A DNA stretch of 64,000 nucleotides from positions 62,001 to 126,000 of the forward strand of contig LBUS01000002.1 in assembly GCA_000992695.1 (NCBI GenBank). Reading direction: 5' to 3'. Every line of letters begins with the position of its first letter. The first letter of the stretch is position 1. Of the stretch, positions 8,249 to 16,274 are shown in pieces. The notes under the pieces were generated by a model. The model had not been told where the DNA came from. It was given only the letters and a program-made list of their open reading frames with translations, and made no database searches. This stretch comes from Candidatus Peregrinibacteria bacterium GW2011_GWF2_38_29 (GTDB lineage: Bacteria; Patescibacteriota; Gracilibacteria; UBA1369; UBA12463). Made by a program: the position numbers and the translations under genes.

Positions 8249-9012
8249 AAGTGCACGTTTAATTCTTCTGAATTCTTTTTAATTCCCGCGAATTCCCAAG
8301 CCATTTTGAAGATTGCTTTTTGAGTGTTTGCGATTTCTTTACTTTCGATAATCATGCCGATGAGTTCTCCTGTGAATGAAGCGATTGCGACTTTGTCGTC
8401 ATAGATGTTGATTTCGTTGGTGAAATCAAATTTTTGTGGATCTATAAGGCGAATTTCACGGAAGTATTTTTTATCGTCTTTATGAACGGTTTTGCCGTAT
8501 TCGTCGTCGGGCGCGATGCCACGTAAATAGATTTTCTTTTTTACGCGTTTTTTTACGTATTCATTGTCGTAATCAGGCCAAAAGTTGCGAATTTCACGTG
8601 AGTTCGCGTAGTTTAAGATTTCGCTTTTACTGGTTAACGTATCTGCATAAATGGCTTTTATACCTTCAACTCCTTCAAAGTAGCGGATGTGCGGATGGAT
8701 TGCGTCTCCTTTTAAACGCTTTAAATCCGGTAGAATTGATTTTAAGTTTTGCGCTTTTCTGTGAGTTTCGGAAACTACAATTTCCGGATCTGTAGCACTG
8801 AAAAATTTGAGTTGGTTTTTTGTTAAAAAGCTGACAAAGCCCTTTTCTTTAAGCTTTTCGAGGATGTCGTATGTTGTGACGCGGTTGAGTCCGGATGATT
8901 TTGCAATTTTTGAAACAAGGCTTGTGCCAGATTCAAGACAGGCAATATAAACGCGGGATTCCTTGTCCGTTAATCCGATATCTTTAAGAGTGTGAATTAA
9001 TGTTTTTGTCAA
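8245..9012 (-). CDS. TrmB-family transcriptional regulator
   Basis: 255 aa. The N-terminal winged helix-turn-helix is typical of TrmB (DIGLTDKESRVYIACLESGTS, then IAKSSGLNRVTTYDILEKLKEKGFV, about residues 11-60). A short coiled linker and a C-terminal PLD-like effector domain follow (RYFEGVEGIKAIY onward). In archaea this family senses sugars; here the ligand is unknown. The start codon is TTG; no ATG lies near. It is divergent from glnA across a 232-nt gap, so glnA or its own gene could be targets (inference). Confidence 0.85.
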   Translation of the reverse strand: MTKTLIHTLKDIGLTDKESRVYIACLESGTSLVSKIAKSSGLNRVTTYDILEKLKEKGFVSFLTKNQLKFFSATDPEIVVSETHRKAQNLKSILPDLKRLKGDAIHPHIRYFEGVEGIKAIYADTLTSKSEILNYANSREIRNFWPDYDNEYVKKRVKKKIYLRGIAPDDEYGKTVHKDDKKYFREIRLIDPQKFDFTNEINIYDDKVAIASFTGELIGMIIESKEIANTQKAIFKMAWEFAGIKKNSEELNVHF

Positions 9013-9244
9013 TTTAAAATTGTTGTAGAAATTTTCGACAGTTAAATTTTACATCAAGGTTTTATGCCGCACAATGTATTTTATGTTTTATGTATTTTTT
9101 GGCCTTTGGATGCGATAAGTATTGGTAGTGAAACTTTTTTCTACAGTGATTTTTTCACGATTCAAAATTGATTGAAATTGAAAAATTTTAGTAATACTTT
9201 AAATTTGTGTTTTAAAAATTTATTTAAAATCTAACCCAAAAAAT
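9013..9244. other. Divergent intergenic region between TrmB-type gene and glnA
   Basis: 232 nt without a gene. Very AT-rich; the last 60 nt before glnA contain several TTGAAA-like words but no promoter with correct spacing that I would defend. No Shine-Dalgarno sequence precedes glnA (leader ends aacccaaaaaat). No terminator-like hairpin is evident. It probably holds both divergent promoters and any operator for the regulator. Confidence 0.5.
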
Positions 9245-10636
9245 ATGCCTACAAAAGCTGCGGCCGTAAGACGTAATTATTATAAAGATTTGCCAAAAAC
9301 TGGCGTCACAAAGCAAATGGTGATGGATATTGTTAAGCACGAAGGAATTGAATTTGTGAACATGCAGTTTATTGATATTTTTGGCATAGTAAAGGGCATA
9401 ACCGTTCCAACTTCTAAGTTGGAAGATGCGATTGATCACAATGTTTGGTTTGATGGTTCTTCGATTGAAGGTTATGCAAGAATTTTTGAAAGCGATATGT
9501 ATTTGAAGCCCGATTTGAACACTTTTGCGATTATTCCTTGGACGCGTGAAAGCGCGCCAACCGCAAGAATTATTTGTGACGTTTATACGCCTGACGATAA
9601 ACCTTTTGCCGGTGATCCTCGCGGCGTTTTAAAGAAACAATTGGAAGAGGCGAAGAAGCTTGGTTTTATATATTATACGGGTCCGGAACTTGAATTTTTT
9701 CTTTTTAAAAAAGATGAAGAAGGAAATATCACTCCTTTGCCACATGATTCAGGAAGTTATTTTGATTTTGCGACAGATTTGGGCGAAGAGATCAGAAAAG
9801 AAATGTGTTTTGCTCTTGAAGAAATGCGCATTGACGTCGAGAGGAGCACGCATGAAGTTGCGAATGGTCAGCAAGAAATCGGATTTAAATATGACAACGC
9901 TTTGAGCGCGGCGGATAATGCTGTTACGTTTAAATACGTTATGAAAACGATTGCCGCAAAACATGATCTTTATGCGACATTTATGCCAAAGCCGATTTTT
10001 GGGATCAATGGTTCTGGTATGCATGTGCATCAGAGTTTGTTTAAGGATGGGAAGAATGCATTTTATAAAAAAGGGGATGCGCCTTATTATTTTTCAGATA
10101 TGGCAAAAAGTTTTATTGCCGGTCAATTAACGCATATTCGTGAAATGAGCGCGATTCTTGATCCGATCGTGAATTCATATAAAAGACTTGTTGCGGGTTA
10201 TGAAGCGCCTGTTTATATTGCGTGGGGACAAATGAATAGATCTGCTTTAATTCGTGTTCCAAGATTTACAACGGGGCGAGGGGAGGCAACTAGGTGTGAA
10301 CTTAGATGTCCGGATCCAACTTGCAATCCATATCTTGCTTTTTCTCTTATGCTTGCCGCTGGATTGGACGGTATAAAGAGAAAATTAACTGCACCAAAGC
10401 CGGTTGAAGAGAATATTTATCATTTGTCAGAAGCGGATAGAAATCTCAAAAACATTGATTCTTTACCAAAAGATTTATATGAAGCTTTGCAGGAATTTAA
10501 AAAGAGCAAGCTTGCTGAAAATGTCCTTGGCGAACATATATTTGGTAAATATTATGATGCGAAAATGAAAGAGTGGGATGAATATCGAATTAGAGTGACG
10601 CAGTGGGAACTCGATAAATATCTTGAGCGATATTAA
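9245..10636 (+). CDS. glnA: Type I glutamine synthetase
   Basis: 463-aa enzyme making glutamine from glutamate, ammonia and ATP, as a dodecamer. Signature regions are present: WFDGSSIEGYARIFESDMYL (beta-grasp/active-site latch), GPELEFFLF, INGSGMHVHQSLF, and the ATP and glutamate sites around NRSALIRVPRF. The Arg in GYARIFESDMYL matches the residue tied to feedback control in Firmicutes GS-I-alpha. The C-terminal region (NIDSLPKDLYEALQEFKKS) lacks the Tyr adenylylation loop of the I-beta type, so it is best called I-alpha. Its stop abuts the convergent holA stop with no gap. Confidence 0.97.
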   Translation: MPTKAAAVRRNYYKDLPKTGVTKQMVMDIVKHEGIEFVNMQFIDIFGIVKGITVPTSKLEDAIDHNVWFDGSSIEGYARIFESDMYLKPDLNTFAIIPWTRESAPTARIICDVYTPDDKPFAGDPRGVLKKQLEEAKKLGFIYYTGPELEFFLFKKDEEGNITPLPHDSGSYFDFATDLGEEIRKEMCFALEEMRIDVERSTHEVANGQQEIGFKYDNALSAADNAVTFKYVMKTIAAKHDLYATFMPKPIFGINGSGMHVHQSLFKDGKNAFYKKGDAPYYFSDMAKSFIAGQLTHIREMSAILDPIVNSYKRLVAGYEAPVYIAWGQMNRSALIRVPRFTTGRGEATRCELRCPDPTCNPYLAFSLMLAAGLDGIKRKLTAPKPVEENIYHLSEADRNLKNIDSLPKDLYEALQEFKKSKLAENVLGEHIFGKYYDAKMKEWDEYRIRVTQWELDKYLERY

Positions 10637-11713
10637 TTATTTACACAGGTTAATTATCAATTTTTCCATTGCCAGCATCGCTTCCGTCTTATTATCAACA
10701 GTTTCCTTAACCTTGCCGGTTTTGGTATCAGCGTCGGTTTTAAGGAGCATTGCGTAAATTTCACGCAGGCGATCAAGGTTGAAATTTTTGGCTTGTTGAC
10801 TATAAATGCTTATTACAAATGGTTGTATCTTTGGGTCATATAAATGGAATTTTTGCCCTATTTGATTAAATGAAAGATTTTGATTTTTTAAATCCCAAGC
10901 AAGAGTCAAAAGTCTAAAATGTCGCAGTATCATGCTGAAAATTTGATGATGGTTTTCGCCACTGGAAACAAGTGTGTGAAATAATTTCATTGCTTTTGAT
11001 GTATTTTTTTCGCCGATTGCGTTCGTGAGTTTGAAAATTGACGTTAGCGGATTTGGAGGTACAAGCATGTCGATATCTTCTTTTGTTATTTCTTTGCCAA
11101 GACGATAAGTCGCAAGTTTTTCCATTTCTTTTTCAGCTGCCCAAGAGTCTCCATTTACGGCTTCTATGAGATATTTTATTGTATCTGGTTTGATTTGGCT
11201 TTTTGATTTTTCAGCAAGCGCTTTGATGAAATTTTGGAGCTCGAATTCTGTGAAAATTTTGAAGAGTTTTATTGTTCCGATTTCTTTAATTTTTTTAAAA
11301 ATTGCACCGGTTTTTATTTCTTTTTCTTCAAAGAAAACAACGATTGTGGAAGAGGGGACTTTTGAAAGCGCGTTTACGAGTTTTTTTGTTTGTTTTTCTT
11401 CCGCAGGTTTATCTTCTGACTCATTTGTTGATCCTTTTACCTGTTTTTTGCTGTGATCCTCAATATAATTTTTTATAATAACCAGCTTTTTTTCACTTAA
11501 AAAAGGTGCGACCAAAATGGCGGAAATTATTCCATCTGTTTTTTCAGCATCTTCAAATATTTCCATGTCGCTATCGCCATGTTTTTTTACAAATTCATCT
11601 TTCCATCTGTTTAGCTCGGCTGTTGATGAAAAAATATTTTCACCGTGAAAAAGATAAATATTTTTAACTTGTTCGATTTTTTTTTCTTCCGGCATGAGCT
11701 TATTGTATGCCAT
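10637..11713 (-). CDS. holA: DNA polymerase III delta subunit
   Basis: 358 aa. Delta opens the sliding clamp within the clamp-loader complex. Family features: an N-terminal NIYLFHGENIFSSTAELNRW, then DAEKTDGIISAILVAPFLSEKKLVII, the middle SWAAEKEMEKLATY and the C-terminal helical collar (IFSMILRHFRLLTLAWDL). The Lys/Glu-rich insert near residues 95-110 is unusual but in a variable loop. A second Met (MPEEKK, residue 7) is an alternative start. An imperfect GCGC hairpin lies upstream (about 11735-11752). Confidence 0.92.
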   Translation of the reverse strand: MAYNKLMPEEKKIEQVKNIYLFHGENIFSSTAELNRWKDEFVKKHGDSDMEIFEDAEKTDGIISAILVAPFLSEKKLVIIKNYIEDHSKKQVKGSTNESEDKPAEEKQTKKLVNALSKVPSSTIVVFFEEKEIKTGAIFKKIKEIGTIKLFKIFTEFELQNFIKALAEKSKSQIKPDTIKYLIEAVNGDSWAAEKEMEKLATYRLGKEITKEDIDMLVPPNPLTSIFKLTNAIGEKNTSKAMKLFHTLVSSGENHHQIFSMILRHFRLLTLAWDLKNQNLSFNQIGQKFHLYDPKIQPFVISIYSQQAKNFNLDRLREIYAMLLKTDADTKTGKVKETVDNKTEAMLAMEKLIINLCK

Positions 11714-11813
11714 ATGTGATTAAAAATACAAACGCGCTTATTGTGCGCTTACTGTGCCCAATAATAATAGGATTTGCTTTTGTGTAAATTATTTATTATA
11801 ATTTTATTTAGTT

Positions 11814-11842
11814 TTTAGATATACAATTTTTTTATATATAAT
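11814..11842 (+). promoter_or_regulatory. Predicted sigma-70 promoter of secreted repeat protein gene
   Basis: TTTAGA (11814-11819), 17-nt spacer, TATAAT (11837-11842). The -10 is a perfect match; the -35 is 4 of 6. The transcript would start only a few nt before the ATG at 11856. Confidence 0.45.
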
Positions 11843-11855
11843 TAACCCCTAAAAA

Positions 11856-13259
11856 ATGAACAAAAAAATGTTAATCGGCGTATTGCTGATTGCCGTTTTA
11901 GCCGTGGGCGGGTATTACTTTTATCAGTCTTCCGGTGGAAGCGGGGTGAAGGGAAATATCTTTACAACTTCAACGGGCTCGACTGCGCCAATTGTAAGTG
12001 TTTATGACGATTTTGGCGTTAAGTCGTCAAATGTCGGAGTACGTATGGTAAGTGATTTTGACGCTAATCCTTCTATGGTTGCAGGTTTTAGCAAGACGAC
12101 ATTTCAGGTCTACGATAAAACTACGGGCGCGATTTTGACAAATTATAGGGATTGTGCGAACACTTCCACTTCTCCTAATTCTCCAAAGTTTTACGATTTA
12201 ACAAAGTTGAACGGTTTATCCATTAATCTTACAAAACAAGGCGGATATTGTACGGATGCGTGTGGTGAGATCAAATTGATACCTGACAACACACAGACGT
12301 CGCAGACGATACTTTCTATTTTTGATGAAACTGCAAAGCTTGCATGTTATTCATCTAAAGCTTGTTCTGTAAAGACAGATACATTTCACGCTTTGTTAAA
12401 ATCTAAAGTTCTTAAATTTGCCGATTTAAAGAAATTTTATACTGATAATTTGACTGTCGGCGGTTGTGCGGTCTCAATTACAGACCTTAATGAATATAAA
12501 TGTTTTGAAGCTAAGGATATATTTGCCACCGCTGTTTCTGGAGGAGATTATGATTCAGCCAAGATAGCTTTTGGCAAAATTGCTCAGATTAGTGGCTGTG
12601 CCCTTGGAGCTTCAGATGCAGCTGCGCTTGCTGATTACGGAAAGCTTGGAAGCGCGGATAAGTGTAAGGATTTGAAAGATCAATTAAAGGCTGCATTTGA
12701 TGCTAATAAAGATTCGGCTACAATTGCCAGTTTATTGAATCAAATCAAAAATCAATCTAATTGTGACTCTACTGTTGCAGAGAAGGCTGCTTATGATGCT
12801 TTGCTTGCCAAGGAAAAATGTGATAAAGCTCAGCTTAATTTGAAAAACTTTTTGGATAATATGCCAAAAGATAGTTCGGTTCAACCATCAGACGCTCTTG
12901 CATCGGGCATTGCGTATTTATCTATTAAAGCAATGGTTCCAACATGTACTTTGTCTTCGACTTTAGCTTCCACCTACAATACTCAAGTTTGTTCGATGAT
13001 AAATAATTCATTTACAAAAAAAGATACTGCTAAAGATGTGAGTGGTGCATTAGCCGTTGTTTCAACTGCCGGTAAGGTGGGTTGTATAACAACTACTCCG
13101 GTTGTTGCTAATGCTTTCATGAAAACCAACAATACTAATGTTTGTAAAAAGCTTGGAACGGACTTCATGACGGCTAAGGCCGGTAGCAATAGCGCGAAGA
13201 TGACTTCTATTAAAAAGGATGGTACTACGTTAGGGTGTAATATGACTTCTTGGAGATAA
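11856..13259 (+). CDS. Secreted or membrane-anchored protein with five Cys-bracketed repeats
   Basis: 467 aa. An N-terminal hydrophobic segment (MLIGVLLIAVLAVGGYYFY) acts as signal or anchor. The first ~200 residues form a domain with its own cysteines. From about residue 210 there are five tandem units, each starting with Cys and ending with Cys, mostly 32-34 residues apart (one of 43): starts KCFEAKD, DKCKDLK, EKCDKAQ, QVCSMIN and NVCKKLG; ends SGC, SNC, PTC, VGC and LGC. About 16 cysteines in total, an even number, in a predicted exported protein suggest disulfide-stapled helical hairpins (inference). No family recognised. Followed by a strong terminator. Confidence 0.85.
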   Translation: MNKKMLIGVLLIAVLAVGGYYFYQSSGGSGVKGNIFTTSTGSTAPIVSVYDDFGVKSSNVGVRMVSDFDANPSMVAGFSKTTFQVYDKTTGAILTNYRDCANTSTSPNSPKFYDLTKLNGLSINLTKQGGYCTDACGEIKLIPDNTQTSQTILSIFDETAKLACYSSKACSVKTDTFHALLKSKVLKFADLKKFYTDNLTVGGCAVSITDLNEYKCFEAKDIFATAVSGGDYDSAKIAFGKIAQISGCALGASDAAALADYGKLGSADKCKDLKDQLKAAFDANKDSATIASLLNQIKNQSNCDSTVAEKAAYDALLAKEKCDKAQLNLKNFLDNMPKDSSVQPSDALASGIAYLSIKAMVPTCTLSSTLASTYNTQVCSMINNSFTKKDTAKDVSGALAVVSTAGKVGCITTTPVVANAFMKTNNTNVCKKLGTDFMTAKAGSNSAKMTSIKKDGTTLGCNMTSWR

Positions 13260-13270
13260 TACAATTTTTG

Positions 13271-13301
13271 AAAAAGACCTCGGCTTGTCCGGGGTCTTTT
13301 T
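13271..13301 (+). terminator. Rho-independent terminator
   Basis: Stem AAAAAGACCTCGG / CCGGGGTCTTTTT (13 bp with one G-U pair), loop cttgt, T-rich 3' side continuing ttt. It lies 11 nt after the stop of the secreted repeat protein and is one of the clearest terminators in the window. Confidence 0.9.
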
Positions 13302-13338
13302 TTGTGGTAAATTTTTCTAAGATGTAATCAAATAAAAA

Positions 13339-14001
13339 ATGAATCTTCCACTATTGCTAGTTAATTTTAAGGCCTATGAGAAATCGACGGGTTTTAATGC
13401 TGTTGCATTAGCCAAAATTCATGATGAGGTTGCAAGTGAAACGGGTTTAAGCATTGCGATTGCTGTTTCCGCGGTTGATATAAAAGATGTTGTTGCGGCT
13501 GTTAAGATTCCGGTGTTTGCCCAGCACTGCGATCCCGTTGATTTTGGTGCGCGTACGGGATTTCTTCCTCCAAAGCTTTTAAAAAGCCTTGGTGTTTCAG
13601 GAACGCTTTTGAATCATTCTGAGCATCAAATTTCGGATGAGGTTTTGCAAAAAAGCATTGAAGCTGCAAAGGCGGCGGGACTTTTTGTTATCGTTTGCGC
13701 GAATACGCCGGAAAAGGGTGCTGATGTAGTTAAATTTGGTCCGGATTTGATTGCTGTTGAGCCGCCGGAATTGATTGGTGGTGATATTTCTGTTGCAAAG
13801 GCAAAGCCGGATATTATTGTGAAATCTGTTGAATTAATCGGTCGTGATAAAGTTCTTGTCGGTGCAGGCGTTAAGAATGGCGAAGATACGAAAATAGCAC
13901 TTGAGCTGGGCGCGCAGGGCATTCTTGTTGCTTCCGGAGTTACGAATTCACTTGATCCTAAGAAAGCAATTTTAGATTTGGTTTTACCATTTAAAAAATA
14001 A
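13339..14001 (+). CDS. tpiA: Archaeal-type triosephosphate isomerase
   Basis: 220 aa, much shorter than the ~250 aa of usual bacterial TIM and matching the archaeal form. It interconverts dihydroxyacetone phosphate and glyceraldehyde 3-phosphate in glycolysis. Catalytic residues are visible: Lys11 in LLLVNFKAY, His93 in LLNHSEH, Glu141 in IAVEPPELIG, and the phosphate-binding GAGVKNGED and GILVASGV. Leads a plus-strand run with hpf 4 nt downstream. The archaeal-type sequence suggests old lateral transfer or lineage-specific retention. Confidence 0.93.
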   Translation: MNLPLLLVNFKAYEKSTGFNAVALAKIHDEVASETGLSIAIAVSAVDIKDVVAAVKIPVFAQHCDPVDFGARTGFLPPKLLKSLGVSGTLLNHSEHQISDEVLQKSIEAAKAAGLFVIVCANTPEKGADVVKFGPDLIAVEPPELIGGDISVAKAKPDIIVKSVELIGRDKVLVGAGVKNGEDTKIALELGAQGILVASGVTNSLDPKKAILDLVLPFKK

Positions 14002-14005
14002 ACAC

Positions 14006-14587
14006 ATGAACATCCAATTTTCGAAGAGTCATTTTAATCTTAATGACGAGCAAAAAGATTATATTCTTAAAAAAGTTGAGCATCTTGCGACGTTTGCGGA
14101 TCGCATGAACGATGAATCGGCTGAGGTTCACATTAATGTCAAAGAAAATAAGATGAAGGGGACTGATAATAATGTTTCGATTGAAATCACGATGATTGTT
14201 CCACATGCATTAATTCGCGCGGAGGTTGATGGAAAGACCGTTCAAGAAGCGACAGATTTATGTGAAGAAAAACTTCGAAAGCAGATTGAGAGGTATAAAG
14301 GTAAACTTCATAGAAGGGTTGATTCCGGCAAATTGATGCCAAAATCGACGCTTGAGCAATTGGCGGGAACGCAAGAGGAATATGTTGAATTGAAAAAGAT
14401 TTTGAAGAGAAAAGTTTTCAATGATTTGAAGTCGATGCACGAAGAAGAGGCTCTTGAGCAAATGGAACTTCTTTGCCATGACTTTTTTGTTTTTGAGAAC
14501 GTTGCAACAGGAGCTCCTGCGGTTGTTTATCAAAGAGCGGACGGAACATATGGCTTAATTGATATAAAAACATCTCCTAAACAATAA
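14006..14587 (+). CDS. hpf: Long-form ribosome hibernation promoting factor
   Basis: 193 aa. The N-terminal HPF/RaiA domain (MNIQFSKSHFNLNDEQKDYI to about residue 100) binds the 30S A/P sites. The C-terminal ~55 residues (HDFFVFENVATGAPAVVYQRADGTYGLIDI) match the dimerisation domain that joins two 70S ribosomes into 100S particles. Presence of the C-terminal domain marks the long form. Four nt follow tpiA and three precede the next gene. Functionally linked to the (p)ppGpp response encoded by relA in this window. Confidence 0.9.
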   Translation: MNIQFSKSHFNLNDEQKDYILKKVEHLATFADRMNDESAEVHINVKENKMKGTDNNVSIEITMIVPHALIRAEVDGKTVQEATDLCEEKLRKQIERYKGKLHRRVDSGKLMPKSTLEQLAGTQEEYVELKKILKRKVFNDLKSMHEEEALEQMELLCHDFFVFENVATGAPAVVYQRADGTYGLIDIKTSPKQ

Positions 14588-14590
14588 AAT

Positions 14591-15916
14591 ATGGATATAA
14601 CTTTTATTGCTATTTTTGTCGCATGGGCAGTTCTTGTTTTTCATTATCCAAGGTTTTTTACAATTCTTCTTTCATTTGAATTTTATGGAATCCCTTTTAC
14701 GTTTGTTGAATGGCTTACATATGCGACGGCTTTTGCGCTTTTGATAGTTTATAGAAAAAGAGCTCTTAAGTGGTTTGATGAATTTTTTGAAGGAAATATT
14801 TTTAGAAAAATTGAATTTTGGGTTTTTGCGTTTTTTGTCGTTAATGTTGTTTCGGTTTTTATTGTTCCTCTGGAATTCAGAAATCAGGCTCTTGGGATTT
14901 TGAAAGGATGGATTTTTGCACCGATTGTTTATTTTTTCATTGTAAAGGGATTTATTAAGAATTTAGCTGATGCAAGGCGTTTGTTGGATGCTTATCTTGG
15001 TTCCGCAGTTGTTTTATCAGTTATTGGGATTTATCAATATATGCATGGAATTTTGATTGATAATCGCGTGACGGCACTTTTTACATCCGCAAATTATTTG
15101 GCGTTTTTTATAGCTCCTGCCTTTGTTTATGCTGCGATTTTGGCATGGCAAAACATTCGTGTGATTGAGATGCCTTGGTGGAAAAAAGTTTTCATTAAGT
15201 TGTTTAGAAAAGAAGTCGATGAAACGAATACAGCTTTCTTCTTTGCTTATTTGGGATGTGCTTTGATTACGGGATTTGCCCTTACGGCAACCAATTCTTA
15301 TGGTGCGTTTATTGGCGTTATTTTTGCCGCAATTTTATATAGCATTTATCATTATTGTTTTTCTCCTTGGAGGCAAAATTTACATTCAAGTGTTCAGAGA
15401 ATAGTTATTTTTACAGTTTTACTTGTTGCGTTTTTGGGCTTATTGGTGCCAAAGCTTGATGCATGGAAATTTAATACTTTATTTACGTTTAAAGATGGAA
15501 CTTCTTCTGCGATAAGACTTGAAACGTGGCAAGTTGCAGGCGATTTGATAGCGAAAAATCCTGTTATGGGAATTGGACTTGGACAGTTCCAGAATGAATA
15601 TAGCGCGCATGCGGAAGAGACTCTTGGGCGAGCACCTGTGAGGACTTCCATGTTGCATCCACATAACGTTTTCATGACAACATGGCTTTATTCCGGCATT
15701 ATTGGACTTTTTGTATTTTTGGCGATTTTGTTTCAGGTTTTTATGCTTTTAAGGAATAAAAATTCTGATGTTAGGAGGAGGCTTATTGTTGTTCTTGCGG
15801 CTATGATGCTTGTTATTGTGATGCATGGATTTGTTGATACACCATTTTGGAAAAATGATTTGGCAATGCAATTTTGGTTGATTGCCGGATGTGCTTTTGG
15901 GCTTTCTAAAAAATAA
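14591..15916 (+). CDS. O-antigen ligase/polymerase-like membrane protein
   Basis: 441 aa with about ten to eleven hydrophobic segments. The Wzy/WaaL-type signature is in the second half: a long periplasmic loop with AIRLETWQVAGDLI, NPVMGIGLGQFQNEY, and HPHNVFMTTWLYSGIIGLF. Such proteins join undecaprenyl-linked glycans to an acceptor or polymerise them. It lies in the same transcription run as a WecA/TagO-like transferase, consistent with a surface polysaccharide pathway; exact acceptor unknown. Confidence 0.8.
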   Translation: MDITFIAIFVAWAVLVFHYPRFFTILLSFEFYGIPFTFVEWLTYATAFALLIVYRKRALKWFDEFFEGNIFRKIEFWVFAFFVVNVVSVFIVPLEFRNQALGILKGWIFAPIVYFFIVKGFIKNLADARRLLDAYLGSAVVLSVIGIYQYMHGILIDNRVTALFTSANYLAFFIAPAFVYAAILAWQNIRVIEMPWWKKVFIKLFRKEVDETNTAFFFAYLGCALITGFALTATNSYGAFIGVIFAAILYSIYHYCFSPWRQNLHSSVQRIVIFTVLLVAFLGLLVPKLDAWKFNTLFTFKDGTSSAIRLETWQVAGDLIAKNPVMGIGLGQFQNEYSAHAEETLGRAPVRTSMLHPHNVFMTTWLYSGIIGLFVFLAILFQVFMLLRNKNSDVRRRLIVVLAAMMLVIVMHGFVDTPFWKNDLAMQFWLIAGCAFGLSKK

Positions 15917-15917
15917 A

Positions 15918-16274
15918 ATGAGGGGAAAAATAATCAAAGGTATCGGGAAGGGAAAGGGCCTCGGTTATCCAACTGTTAATATTGAAATTCCGGTGGATTT
16001 TAAATATGGATTTGGTGTTTATAGTGCGAATGTTCTTATTGGTGACGAAAAGTATTTGGGTGCGTTTTTTTATGGTGAACGAAGTATTTTTGGCATAGAA
16101 AAGCCAAGTCTGGAGGTTTATTTAATTGATTTTAAAGGCGAAATCAATGAGAGTGAAATTGAATTTGAAACTTTCAATAAAGTGCGAGATGTGAGAAAAT
16201 TTGATTCAGCTGAAGAGCTTAAAAAAGCAATTTTCAGTGACGTTGAGATTATAAAAAATAATAAAAATGAATAA
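15918..16274 (+). CDS. Stand-alone riboflavin kinase
   Basis: The ORF track starts at 15882 within the previous gene; the ATG at 15918 just after that gene's stop gives a 118-aa protein beginning MRGKIIKGIGKGKGLGYPTVN. It equals the C-terminal riboflavin kinase domain of bacterial RibF: the PTVN motif (residues 18-21) binds Mg-ATP, GVYSANVLIG follows, and the catalytic Glu sits in SLEVYLIDF. It converts riboflavin to FMN. The FAD-synthase half is missing; the RibL-like protein at 5170-5661 may supply it. Overlaps the next gene by 8 nt. Confidence 0.85.
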   Translation: MRGKIIKGIGKGKGLGYPTVNIEIPVDFKYGFGVYSANVLIGDEKYLGAFFYGERSIFGIEKPSLEVYLIDFKGEINESEIEFETFNKVRDVRKFDSAEELKKAIFSDVEIIKNNKNE

